Shown one piece after another: positions 1-7,095 of a DNA stretch of 9,805 bases. The position numbers and the translations under genes are program-made. The stretch spans positions 1 to 9,805 of the forward strand of contig JAFVHC010000281.1 in assembly GCA_017474705.1 (NCBI GenBank). The letters are read 5' to 3'. The notes under the pieces were generated by a model. The model was not told where the DNA came from. It saw only the letters and a list, made by a program, of their open reading frames with translations, and searched no databases. Within the stretch, counting starts at the first letter, position 1, and each line of letters opens with the position of its first letter. The DNA comes from Bacillota bacterium (GTDB taxonomy: Bacteria; Bacillota; Clostridia; Lachnospirales; Bianqueaceae).

Positions 1-1385
1 ATCATACCGGTGTAGGCGTCGCGGTCCCATACGCGATCAAAGAATACCGTCTGCGCTGCCTGAAGGAGATCGGCGCCACGGCCATCCGTACGGCGCATCA
101 TACGGATCCGGAGATCCAGGAGATCGCGGATCATATCGGCCTGATGGTCATGGAAGAGAGCCGTTCGTTCCGCACGGATCCCGATACTTTGAAGAACATT
201 CGGGACATGGCCCGTCGGGCACGCAACCATCCTTCGGTGATCTTTTATTCGCTGTTCAATGAAGAACCGCTGCAGGGAACGGAGTACGGTGCCAGGATCG
301 CCCGCCGCATGAGAGAAGTGATCAGCCGGGAAGACGACAGCCGGCCGTTCACCGGGGCCAATAACCATGGGTTCCTGGAACCTGAGGGCACGGCGCCGCT
401 GATGGACGTGATCGGTGTCAATTACAATACCGACCAGTATGACGCGGTCCATGAGCTATTCCCGGAGATCCCGATCGTGGGTTCGGAAACGATCTCGGCA
501 TTCGCGGTCCGCGGCTCTTATGAGACAGACGAGGAACGTCATATCTGCGCGGATCTGGATGAAGCACGCGCGCCTTGGGGCAACACCGTGCGCGATGGCT
601 GGAAACAGGTCAATGAGCGGCCATTCATCTCCGGCACCTTCGTCTGGACGGGGCTGGATTATCGAGGAGAGCCGACTCCGTATCGCTGGCCGACCATCGC
701 CTCCCTTTTCGGCGCCTTGGATTCCTGTGGATTCAAGAAAAACGCGGCCTATCTGTACAAAGCGTTCTGGACGAAGGCACCCTTCGTGCATGCGCTGCCG
801 GATATGGACCAGCCCATCGATACCGGTACGCTGACGGAATTCAGGATCTATACGAACTGCAAAGAAGCGGAGCTGTTCCTGAACGGCCGGACTTTAGGCC
901 GCAAAGAGGTGGATCCCTACGAGATGGTCTCATGGAACGCGCCTTATGAGATGGGTACGATGCGTGCCGTCGGCTACGATGGAGATACCGTCCTATGCGA
1001 GGAAATCCAGCGGACACCCGGCGCGGCAGCCCGTATCCGCCTGACCTTGAACAAGACGATCCTGGCGGCGGACGGATCAGATGCCATCGCAGTCAATGCG
1101 GAAGCGGTGGACGCCATGGGCAACTTCGTGCCTTCTGCTGATACACTGGTTTTCTTCGAGACGGAAGGCGGTGCGCGCATCATCGGGACCGGCAACGGTG
1201 ATCCGAATTCACATGAGCCGGACGGCCTGCATTATCGCCGTCTGTTCCATGGCCGCTGCCAGGCGATCCTGCAGAACTGCGATGGATCCGACGCCGTGGT
1301 CCGCGTCCGCGCGGAAGGGCTGGAGGGCGATGAAGAATTCATCCAGACCTATGAGGTCGACACCATCCCCAATATCCCGGTATAA
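1..1385 (+). CDS. Glycoside hydrolase family 2 (beta-galactosidase-like), C-terminal 460 residues; 5' end outside window
   Basis: This frame is open from the first base (first full codon at 3) to TAA at 1383-1385; the ATG at 144 is internal, because the 47 codons before it already read as GH2 barrel (EYRLRCLKEIGATAIRTAHH). In the visible numbering the acid/base glutamate is E87 in FYSLFNEEP and the nucleophile is E162 in IPIVGSETISAF, both intact. The barrel ends around WTGLDYRGEP (215-224), followed by a DUF4982-like beta domain (about 278-332) and an Ig-like C-terminal domain (about 338-457), the layout of DUF4982-type GH2 beta-galactosidases. It probably removes terminal beta-linked sugar, most likely galactose, from oligosaccharides. 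A beta-glucuronidase or other GH2 specificity cannot be excluded without the N-terminal part. Whether it is secreted is also unknown. It converges on the mutase gene and shares its terminator. Confidence 0.93.
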   Translation, partial: HTGVGVAVPYAIKEYRLRCLKEIGATAIRTAHHTDPEIQEIADHIGLMVMEESRSFRTDPDTLKNIRDMARRARNHPSVIFYSLFNEEPLQGTEYGARIARRMREVISREDDSRPFTGANNHGFLEPEGTAPLMDVIGVNYNTDQYDAVHELFPEIPIVGSETISAFAVRGSYETDEERHICADLDEARAPWGNTVRDGWKQVNERPFISGTFVWTGLDYRGEPTPYRWPTIASLFGALDSCGFKKNAAYLYKAFWTKAPFVHALPDMDQPIDTGTLTEFRIYTNCKEAELFLNGRTLGRKEVDPYEMVSWNAPYEMGTMRAVGYDGDTVLCEEIQRTPGAAARIRLTLNKTILAADGSDAIAVNAEAVDAMGNFVPSADTLVFFETEGGARIIGTGNGDPNSHEPDGLHYRRLFHGRCQAILQNCDGSDAVVRVRAEGLEGDEEFIQTYEVDTIPNIPV

Positions 1386-1386
1386 T

Positions 1387-1414
1387 AAAAAAGACCCGAA
1401 CAGGGTCTTTTTTT
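1387..1414. terminator. Two-way intrinsic terminator between convergent GH2 and mutase genes
   Basis: An 11-bp perfect stem AAAAAAGACCC / GGGTCTTTTTT closes a 5-nt GAACA loop (1398-1402). It has a T run on the plus strand and, because the left arm starts with six A, also on the minus strand. It lies one base after the GH2 stop codon and one base before the stop of the minus-strand mutase, so it should serve both genes. Confidence 0.93.
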
Positions 1415-1415
1415 G

Positions 1416-2828
1416 TTAGATCTTCAGCAGCTCCCGCCAGGCCTCGATATATTCGATCGCCTCATCTTCCGATCGGCCTTCCGCAAAGATGCGCAGCAGC
1501 GGTTCGGTACCGGAGAAACGGCAGGTGACGGAGGAATCATCCTCAAAGTAGCATTTGCAGCCATCCAGATAGGAGACCCGGACAGGTGCCGGCAGGAAAG
1601 TCGGCAGTTCTTTCGCCACCATGATGCGATGGTTCAGTTCTTCCTTGCGGTCGGCAGGGAAAGCCAGATTTGTTTCCTTCATATAGTAGGCGCCGTACCG
1701 CTGGCGCAGATAAGCCATCAGGTCGCTGGGCCGCTGGCCGGTCTTGGCCACCATCTCCACGAAGAGGGCGGAGGAGTAGACAGAATCCTTGCCGTGGATA
1801 TGGCCGCGTACGGTCAGACCGCCGGAGGATTCACCGCCCAGAACGGCATCCACTTCATCGATCTTGGAGGAGATATACTTGAAACCGACCGGTACCTCAT
1901 AGCAGACTTCACCGAAACTTTCTGCCACGCGGTCCAGCATATGCGTCGTGGAGAGGTTGCGGACCACCGGGCCTTTCCAACCCTTGATCTCATGCAGGTA
2001 CCAGTAGAGCAGGACCAGGATATCGTTGGCGCTGATGTAAGCGCCGTTGCTGTCGATGATGCCCAGACGATCGCCATCACCGTCGACCGCGATGCCCAGA
2101 TCATATCCTTCGTGGATGACCTTTTCTTTCAGTTCGAAAAGCGTCGTTTCCGCAGGTGCGGGCACCAGACCGCCGAAGAAAGCATCATGATCCCCATGGA
2201 TCTGGTCGAAGGTGCAGCGGGTGGTATTGAAGATGACCGTCAGCGGGTAGGTGGCGGACCCGTGCATGGAATCGAAGAGGATGCGCAGGCCGCGGTCACG
2301 GATGGCCTGTGTATCCAGCACGTTCAGGATGCTGTCGATGAATTCGTTGAAAGGGTTGTGCAGCATGTCCACCAGACCTTGTTCCACCGCAGTGTCAAAA
2401 GGCAGGATGGAGAGTTCCTCTGGGATCCCTAAGATGATCTGCTCCAGTCGTTCGGTGACTTCCACTGGCGCATCCCGGCCTTCCTCTACGATCAGCTTGA
2501 AACCGTTATATGTGGCAGGATTGTGCGATGCAGTGATCTCGACGCCGAAATGGAGCTTGCGCTCTTTGACCTGGAACATGACCAAAGGCGTAGGTGCGCT
2601 GCGCTGCATGAACAATACATGGATCCCGGATGCTGTCAGCACTTCAGCGACCCACTGTGCCGCTTCACGGGACAGAAAACGACGGTCATAGCCGATCATG
2701 ACCGGCTGGTCTTCCAGGTCGTCCTCATGGATCATATAGGCAAGAGCAGCAGCGATCTTGCGGATGTTGCCGATATAAAAATCCTCACCGATACGGGCGC
2801 GCCAGCCGCCAGTTCCGAACTTGATCAT
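1416..2828 (-). CDS. Phosphoglucomutase/phosphomannomutase family protein (alpha-D-phosphohexomutase)
   Basis: A full-length (470 aa) alpha-D-phosphohexomutase, which interconverts sugar 6-phosphates and 1-phosphates through a phosphoserine. All four active-site loops are visible: the phosphoserine loop TASHNP with S101; the Mg2+ loop DGDGDR with D249, D251 and D253; the sugar-binding loop GGESSGG at 331-337; and the phosphate-binding loop RFSGTEP at 437-443. The N-terminus FGTGGWRARIGEDF differs from the FGTDGVRG of GlmM, so glucose or mannose phosphate is likelier than glucosamine phosphate, but the sugar cannot be fixed from the sequence. The ATG at 2828 is preceded by GGAGGA (2834-2839 on the plus strand) at good spacing. 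It is cytoplasmic, with no signal peptide. It is divergent from nagA and shares a control region with it, suggesting it links amino-sugar or hexose catabolism with glycogen, cell-wall or nucleotide-sugar synthesis. Confidence 0.95.
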   Translation of the reverse strand: MIKFGTGGWRARIGEDFYIGNIRKIAAALAYMIHEDDLEDQPVMIGYDRRFLSREAAQWVAEVLTASGIHVLFMQRSAPTPLVMFQVKERKLHFGVEITASHNPATYNGFKLIVEEGRDAPVEVTERLEQIILGIPEELSILPFDTAVEQGLVDMLHNPFNEFIDSILNVLDTQAIRDRGLRILFDSMHGSATYPLTVIFNTTRCTFDQIHGDHDAFFGGLVPAPAETTLFELKEKVIHEGYDLGIAVDGDGDRLGIIDSNGAYISANDILVLLYWYLHEIKGWKGPVVRNLSTTHMLDRVAESFGEVCYEVPVGFKYISSKIDEVDAVLGGESSGGLTVRGHIHGKDSVYSSALFVEMVAKTGQRPSDLMAYLRQRYGAYYMKETNLAFPADRKEELNHRIMVAKELPTFLPAPVRVSYLDGCKCYFEDDSSVTCRFSGTEPLLRIFAEGRSEDEAIEYIEAWRELLKI

Positions 2829-2863
2829 GGTGTTCCTCCCTCAGGAAAAGTTTTTCTTTACAG

Positions 2864-2890
2864 TATCACAAAAGATGGTGTGGCGCAACT
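2864..2890 (-). promoter_or_regulatory. Weak candidate promoter for the mutase gene
   Basis: On the minus strand TGTGATACT gives an extended -10 (TGn plus GATACT, four of six matches), with TTGCGC 15 bp further upstream as a poor -35 lying inside the first GCGCAACT repeat. The short spacer and weak boxes make this tentative; some promoter must lie here because the mutase has no upstream co-directional gene in the window. Confidence 0.35.
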
Positions 2891-2919
2891 GAAATGCGCA
2901 ACTTTTGGCTGCGCAACTT
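2883..2919. repeat. Three GCGCAACT direct repeats in the mutase-nagA divergent region (candidate operator)
   Basis: GCGCAACT occurs exactly at 2883-2890, 2896-2903 and 2911-2918, starts 13 and 15 bp apart. Copies 2 and 3 extend to TGCGCAACTT. The third copy runs into the nagA -35 box and forms the small palindrome GCAACTTGC (2913-2921). The first copy overlaps the weak -35 region proposed for the divergent mutase gene. The placement fits an operator acting on one or both genes. It does not resemble the NagR/YvoA or CcpA sites I know, so the regulator is not identified; no regulator gene of the nag type is in the window. Confidence 0.55.
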
Positions 2920-2946
2920 GCATTTTCCCCCGTTCCTTTGTATAAT
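2918..2946 (+). promoter_or_regulatory. Promoter of nagA-nagB-fucosidase operon
   Basis: TTGCAT (2918-2923), a 17-bp spacer, then a perfect TATAAT (2941-2946). Transcription would start near 2953, leaving a leader of about 25 nt, too short for a riboswitch. The -35 box overlaps the third GCGCAACT repeat, so a protein bound there would block RNA polymerase. Confidence 0.85.
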
Positions 2947-2977
2947 ACAGCTATCCTGAGAAACAAGAGGGAGAGTG

Positions 2978-4138
2978 ATGTCCATGAAATGTCTGATCAA
3001 TGGAACGATCGTGTTGAAAGACCGTCTGGCCGAGGATATGATGATCGTATTTGACGACGTCATCCGGGAGATCGTGCCGGCCGATGCTACACGTACGGAC
3101 GTGGAATATATCGATGCCCAAGGGCTTCTGATCGCACCGGGCCTGATCGATGTGCACAGCCACGGCTGCGTTGGAGAGGACGCGACCACATCGGACGCGG
3201 AGGGGATCCACCGCATGTGCCGGTCCGTCGCGACCGATGGCGTCACTTCATGGCTGCCTACTTTGATGACCTATCCGCTGGAGTCCCTGGGCCGATCCTT
3301 CGACATGATCCGTGGATCGAAAGAAGAAAGCAAGCGTGATAAAGCAGCCTGGGGCGGGGCAGAGATCCTGGGTGTCAACATGGAAGGACCTTTTATCAGC
3401 ACGGCTAAAAAAGGCGCACACCTGGAAGAATACATCATCCCGCCGGACAGGGATTTCGTCATGGAATATACCGATATCATCCGGCTCATCACTCTCGCGC
3501 CGGAACTGGATGGAGCTATGGACCTGATCCGGGAGCTGACTTCATCGACGGAGACCAGAGTCGCTGTCGGCCATACGGCGATCGGTTATGATGAGGCTCT
3601 GGAAGCCTTTGACGCCGGTGCCACGGAAGTGACCCACCTGTTCAATGCCATGAACGGCATCCATCACCGCAACCCCGGTCTGGTCGGCGCCGCTTTGACG
3701 CGTAAAGATGCGTACTGCGAGCTCATCGCCGACACGTTCCACATCAATAAAGGTTTGTTCCAGCTGGTGGCGGACTGCAAGAAAGATCATCTGGTCCTGA
3801 TCACCGACAGTATGCGGGCTGCGGGTCTTCCAGACGGGACATATGATCTGGGAGGTCAGCAGGTGCATAAAGAAGGCATCCGCTGCCTGCTGTCGAACGG
3901 GACCATAGCAGGCTCTGTACTGCGGCTGAACCAGGCGGTACACAATCTTTTCACTTATACTGATCTTTCTCTGCCGGAAGCGATCTGCTGTGCCAGCCTG
4001 CATCCGGCCCGCGCCATCGGCGTGGACGCGCGTAAGGGCTCCATCGAGACCGGCAAAGATGCAGATCTGATCCTCATAGATGAAAACATGCACATATATC
4101 GTACGATAACGGGAGGAGAAACGATCTATGAACATTAA
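2978..4138 (+). CDS. nagA: N-acetylglucosamine-6-phosphate deacetylase
   Basis: Removes acetate from GlcNAc-6-phosphate to give glucosamine-6-phosphate for NagB, in the cytoplasm. The length (386 aa) is normal for the amidohydrolase family. Numbering from ATG 2978, the metal ligands are H60 and H62 (DVHSHG), E136 (NMEGPF), H199 (VGHTAIG) and H220 (THLFNAMNG). The catalytic aspartate is D277 (LITDSM) and H255 is the likely substrate histidine. Having both histidines of H-x-H is like the two-metal Bacillus enzyme rather than E. coli NagA. The start is a choice between GTG 2975, ATG 2978 and ATG 2984: GAGG at 2967-2970 lies 7 nt before ATG 2978 and the overlapping GGAG at 2970-2973 lies 10 nt before ATG 2984; I prefer 2978. 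It is the first gene of the operon and overlaps nagB by 11 nt. Confidence 0.96.
   Translation: MSMKCLINGTIVLKDRLAEDMMIVFDDVIREIVPADATRTDVEYIDAQGLLIAPGLIDVHSHGCVGEDATTSDAEGIHRMCRSVATDGVTSWLPTLMTYPLESLGRSFDMIRGSKEESKRDKAAWGGAEILGVNMEGPFISTAKKGAHLEEYIIPPDRDFVMEYTDIIRLITLAPELDGAMDLIRELTSSTETRVAVGHTAIGYDEALEAFDAGATEVTHLFNAMNGIHHRNPGLVGAALTRKDAYCELIADTFHINKGLFQLVADCKKDHLVLITDSMRAAGLPDGTYDLGGQQVHKEGIRCLLSNGTIAGSVLRLNQAVHNLFTYTDLSLPEAICCASLHPARAIGVDARKGSIETGKDADLILIDENMHIYRTITGGETIYEH
4112..4116 (+). promoter_or_regulatory. nagB ribosome binding site inside nagA
   Basis: GGAGG within the last codons of nagA, 11 nt before the nagB ATG at 4128. The two genes overlap by 11 nt (4128-4138), so ribosomes finishing nagA cross the nagB start, which implies translational coupling. 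Confidence 0.7.
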
Positions 4139-4871
4139 CATGGATATCATCAAATGTAAGGATGAGGACGAAATGAGCCGTCGGGCGGCGTCCTTGGTGG
4201 CGGAGGCGATCCATAGGGATCCCCACAGTATCCTGGGCCTTGCGACGGGTTCTTCACCTGTCGGAATGTATAAGAACCTGGTGAAGTTCTATGAACAGGG
4301 CACACTGGACTTTTCAAAAGTACGTTCCTTCAATCTGGATGAATACTATCCGATCCAGCCGGAGGATCCGCAAAGCTACCGGCACTTCATGAATGAAAAC
4401 CTGTTCGATCATATCAATATCGATCCGGCCAATACGCATGTGCCCCAGGGCAACGCGGAGGATCCGGAAGCGGTCTGTGAAGCATATGATCTTATGATCC
4501 AGGCCGCCGGCGGGATCGACCTGCAGATCCTGGGCATCGGCAACAACGGCCACATTGCCTTCAACGAACCTGCCGATCATTTTCCGGCAGGGACGCATCT
4601 GGTCGACCTGCAGGAAAGTACGATCAAGGCCAATGCCCGCTTCTTTGCTTCCGAAGCGGATGTGCCGCGCCAGGCTATCAGCATGGGCATAGGTTCGATC
4701 CTGCGAGCGAAACGCATCATCCTGCTGGCTTCCGGCGAGGCAAAGGCGGAAGCGGTCAAAGCCTGTGTGGAAGGCCCCATCACGCCGTTTTGCCCGGCAT
4801 CCGCATTGCAGCTGCATCCCGACGTGACCATTTTTGTAGATGAAGCGGCCGCAAAGCTGCTTTCAAAATAA
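4128..4871 (+). CDS. nagB: Glucosamine-6-phosphate deaminase
   Basis: Converts glucosamine-6-phosphate to fructose-6-phosphate and ammonia, the step that joins amino-sugar breakdown to glycolysis. At 247 aa it is the short Bacillus-like form, without the allosteric C-terminal extension of the E. coli enzyme. Visible motifs are the phosphate loop LGLATGSSPVG (36-46), NLDEYY with the enolisation base D71, and GIGNNGHIAFNEP with N140, H142 and E147. The E. coli enzyme has Asp where N140 stands; Asn is usual in the short forms, so it is no sign of inactivity. The C-terminal part shows the conserved ISMGIGSILRAKRIILLASG. The ATG at 4128 overlaps the nagA end and has GGAGG 11 nt upstream; the next Met (4140) would be far too distant. 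A fucosidase gene follows after 23 bp. Confidence 0.97.
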   Translation: MNINMDIIKCKDEDEMSRRAASLVAEAIHRDPHSILGLATGSSPVGMYKNLVKFYEQGTLDFSKVRSFNLDEYYPIQPEDPQSYRHFMNENLFDHINIDPANTHVPQGNAEDPEAVCEAYDLMIQAAGGIDLQILGIGNNGHIAFNEPADHFPAGTHLVDLQESTIKANARFFASEADVPRQAISMGIGSILRAKRIILLASGEAKAEAVKACVEGPITPFCPASALQLHPDVTIFVDEAAAKLLSK

Positions 4872-4882
4872 GCATCATGACG

Positions 4883-4888
4883 AGGAGG
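4883..4888 (+). promoter_or_regulatory. Ribosome binding site that sets the fucosidase start
   Basis: A perfect AGGAGG lies 6 nt before ATG 4895. The upstream in-frame ATG at 4877 would place this site inside the coding region and has no ribosome site of its own, so 4895 is the start. Confidence 0.9.
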
Positions 4889-4894
4889 AATAGC

Positions 4895-6310
4895 ATGTAC
4901 GAACCAACCAAAGAATCTATTCAAAGCCATGAAGCACCACAGTGGTTCAAGGACGCGAAATTCGGCATCTTTATCCACTGGGGATTGTTCTCCGTGCCCG
5001 GATGGGCTGTAAAAAAGCCAGAAGGAGAAAGCATGGTAGACGGCGACGCGGCGCCTTCCATGGAAGAGCAGATGAAGTATCATCCCTATGCGGAATGGTA
5101 TCTTAATTCCTTGCGCTGCCCGGGATCCCCGACGCAGGAGTATCACACCGAGACCTACGGCAAGGATTTCGATTATTTCGATTTCTATCATGAATTCCAG
5201 AAGGAAAGCGATAAGATGGACCCGGAAGCCTGGGCCAAACTGTTCGAGGAGGCCGGTGCCAAGTATGTCGTGCTGGTCACCAAGCATCATGACGGCTATA
5301 CCCTGTGGCCCAGCGCGCACAAGAACCCCTTCATGCCGGACTATCAGTCCAAACGGGATCTGGTGGGCGAGCTGACGGACGCGGTCCGCGCGCATAACAT
5401 CAAGATGGGCCTGTATTATTCCGGTATCTTCGACTGGACTTTCAAGGACAAGCCTATGAACAGCCCGGAAAACTGGGCGGATCATTATGTAGCTTCTGAT
5501 GAATATGCAGCCTATTCGGAAGCACAGACCCGTGAGCTGATCGAGAAATATAAGCCTTCCGTTCTGTGGAACGATATGGGATATCCGGCACAGACCGACC
5601 TGATGCAGCTGTTCGCGGATTATTACAATACGGTCGAGGACGGAGTCCTGAACAATCGCTGGAAGCAGGTGGACGAGGCCGGCCGCCAGGAATATATCGA
5701 TCAGATCTACGAGGCCAAGAAGAATGGACAGGGCATCCCCTTCCAGATCGAGATCGGTGATTATTACACACCGGAATACGCCCGCGTGCTGAAATATGAT
5801 ACCGAGAAGTGGGAACTGTGCCGGGGCATCGGCATGAGCTTCGGATACAACCGCAATGAGAATCCGGCAAACTTCATGAAGGGCAAAGATGTCATCTGGT
5901 GCATCATCGATGTCACGGCCAAGAACGGCAACCTGCTGCTGAACGTCGGGCCGCTGCCGGATGGCACGATCCAGGAAGAGCAGGTAAGACCGCTGCTGGA
6001 GACCGGTGCGTGGCTGAAGGTCAACGGCGAGGCGATCTATGCGACCACCTGCCGTGAGGACAAGCAGACCGATCTGACGACGGATGGCAAGGAAGTCCGC
6101 TATACAAAGAAAGACGATGCACTGTATGCCATCGTCATGGATGAGGAACCAGGTCAGACTGTGACCATCAAAGGCCTGGAAGTACCGGAAGGAGCATCAG
6201 TATCGATCCTTGGTGCCGGCCCTGCCGCGTTCGAACAGAAGGATGGCGCCCTTACGGTCACGCTGCCGGAGCAGCTGCCGCCGTACGCCTACGTCATCAA
6301 GATCGCGTAA
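4895..6310 (+). CDS. Alpha-L-fucosidase, glycoside hydrolase family 29
   Basis: Hydrolyses alpha-linked L-fucose from glycans. The 471-aa protein opens directly into the GH29 barrel (WFKDAKFGIFIHWG, H28), followed by the substrate histidines of VTKHHDGYTLW (H131, H132), the nucleophile D227 in VLWNDMGYP, and the NLLLNVGPLPDGTI motif (346-359). A beta-sandwich domain fills about 373-471. The acid/base is less conserved in this family; E307 (KWELCRGIG) or E286 are candidates. The YAEWYLNS and GSPTQEYH stretches resemble GH29 subfamily A. There is no signal peptide or membrane segment, so it should act in the cytoplasm on imported small oligosaccharides. It follows nagB by 23 bp in the nagA operon, pointing to a fucosyl-GlcNAc-type substrate whose GlcNAc is then handled by NagA and NagB. 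No fucose-catabolic gene is in the window. Confidence 0.95.
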   Translation: MYEPTKESIQSHEAPQWFKDAKFGIFIHWGLFSVPGWAVKKPEGESMVDGDAAPSMEEQMKYHPYAEWYLNSLRCPGSPTQEYHTETYGKDFDYFDFYHEFQKESDKMDPEAWAKLFEEAGAKYVVLVTKHHDGYTLWPSAHKNPFMPDYQSKRDLVGELTDAVRAHNIKMGLYYSGIFDWTFKDKPMNSPENWADHYVASDEYAAYSEAQTRELIEKYKPSVLWNDMGYPAQTDLMQLFADYYNTVEDGVLNNRWKQVDEAGRQEYIDQIYEAKKNGQGIPFQIEIGDYYTPEYARVLKYDTEKWELCRGIGMSFGYNRNENPANFMKGKDVIWCIIDVTAKNGNLLLNVGPLPDGTIQEEQVRPLLETGAWLKVNGEAIYATTCREDKQTDLTTDGKEVRYTKKDDALYAIVMDEEPGQTVTIKGLEVPEGASVSILGAGPAAFEQKDGALTVTLPEQLPPYAYVIKIA

Positions 6311-6316
6311 AGAAAA

Positions 6317-6370
6317 AGAGAGCAGTGAAATAACGAATGCATCGTTACTTCATTGCTCTTTGCTTTTTTT
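6317..6370. terminator. Two-way terminator after the fucosidase, overlapping the end of the tetR gene
   Basis: An 18-bp stem (6319-6336 with 6342-6359) with one G-U and one A-C position closes around ATGCA, followed by GC and seven T (6364-6370). On the minus strand the stem is followed by CTTTTTCT, so it can also end tetR transcription. The right arm contains the tetR stop codon and its final codons (encoding RAMK and neighbours). Confidence 0.85.
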
Positions 6371-6947
6371 CGATCTCCGGAGCTAAGATGCCGCGGATCA
6401 ACCGATCCAGATAGGGTCGGAAGGTTTGAAGATCTACAGGATTCTGCTCCAGGATCACACTGTGACAGGTGGAACTGACACACTCGATGATCAGGTAGAT
6501 CAGGATCTCCGCGCGCTGGTCGTCCGACAGCCCCAGGATCCCCTTGAAAAACGACATATAGTCATTCTCCGAGCGGTCGATCGCCCGGCGGAACACCCCC
6601 CAGCTCAGGTTCTTATTGATGAACTTCAGAAGCCGGGGGTTTTTTTGCAGTTGCTCCAGGATGTCATTTATGATCGCGATGACCTTATCTTCGGGCGTGT
6701 CATAGGACTCGTAGCCGGATTCACTGACAACGTGGCGGAACAGTTCCTCCGCCTTCCAGACGATCAGATGCTCCTGCAATTCATATTTATCGTGAAAATA
6801 TAAGTAAAAAGTTCCTTTGGCCATGTCCGCTTCACGGACGATGTCGGAGATCGTAGTATGTGCGAACCCCTTTGTTGTAAACAAAGAGAAGGCGGTCTCC
6901 ATCAGACGGGACTGTTTCAACAGTTTGTTCTCTTCGACCTTGCTCAT
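6345..6947 (-). CDS. TetR/AcrR-family transcriptional regulator
   Basis: A 200-aa protein with the TetR DNA-binding domain at its N-terminus: helix 1 about 8-25 (KQSRLMETAFSLFTTKGF), the helix-turn-helix about 31-52 (TTISDIVREADMAKGTFYLYF), and the conserved DKYEL that follows. The C-terminal two thirds is the ligand-binding and dimer part, which is not conserved enough to name a ligand. Such proteins normally repress neighbouring genes until a small molecule binds. It is divergent from the MMPL exporter operon, whose promoter carries three copies of a 13-bp inverted repeat that fits a TetR dimer, so local repression of the exporter is the natural reading. The start at 6947 has AAGAGG (6957-6962 on the plus strand) 9 nt upstream. 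Its last codons lie in the terminator shared with the fucosidase. Confidence 0.95.
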   Translation of the reverse strand: MSKVEENKLLKQSRLMETAFSLFTTKGFAHTTISDIVREADMAKGTFYLYFHDKYELQEHLIVWKAEELFRHVVSESGYESYDTPEDKVIAIINDILEQLQKNPRLLKFINKNLSWGVFRRAIDRSENDYMSFFKGILGLSDDQRAEILIYLIIECVSSTCHSVILEQNPVDLQTFRPYLDRLIRGILAPEIEKKQRAMK

Positions 6948-6981
6948 GGGAAGCTACCTCTTGAAATGTGATTCTTTTCGT

Positions 6982-7011
6982 ATTCTACCTTAACCAAAAC
7001 CGGTTTGTCAA
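6982..7011 (-). promoter_or_regulatory. Promoter of the tetR gene
   Basis: On the minus strand a perfect TTGACA (7006-7011), an 18-bp spacer and TAGAAT (6982-6987); start of transcription near 6975, leader about 28 nt. The spacer contains the perfect 10-bp palindrome AAACCGGTTT (6997-7006), unlike the TGACC operators near the exporter. Confidence 0.75.
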
Positions 7012-7063
7012 ATTGATTAGTTACCAATAAAGCGAGGGGATCCAGCCGGAAAATATATAAAAA

Positions 7064-7076
7064 TGACCAAAGTTCA
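7064..7076. promoter_or_regulatory. Operator copy 1, upstream of the exporter promoter
   Basis: TGACC-AAA-GTTCA, a 13-bp inverted repeat with one mismatch, flanked by AAAA-side and TTTT-side bases that extend the symmetry. It lies 19 bp upstream of the exporter -35 box. Same pattern as the sites at 7097 and 7136. Confidence 0.7.
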
Positions 7077-7095
7077 TTTTTTTAGAGAAAAGATA

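Noticed and set aside
1413..2432. Long plus-strand open frame opposite the mutase gene
   Set aside because: It lies wholly antisense to a mutase with all catalytic motifs intact; its composition (rich in D, Q, H, V) is that of a complementary-strand shadow and it begins inside the terminator with no ribosome site.
2890..2905. CcpA (cre) or NagR/YvoA site in the nagA promoter
   Set aside because: The bases TGAAATGCGCAACT look faintly like a cre box, but the central CG is out of register; no match to the NagR/YvoA-type palindrome either.
4577..5485. 302-codon minus-strand open frame across the nagB/fucosidase junction
   Set aside because: Antisense to two well-identified genes, no recognisable domain and no promoter or ribosome site.
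7013..7027. Imperfect palindrome TTGATTAGTTACCAA beside the tetR -35 box
   Set aside because: Only alternate positions are symmetric and it does not share the TGACC pattern; too weak to call a site.
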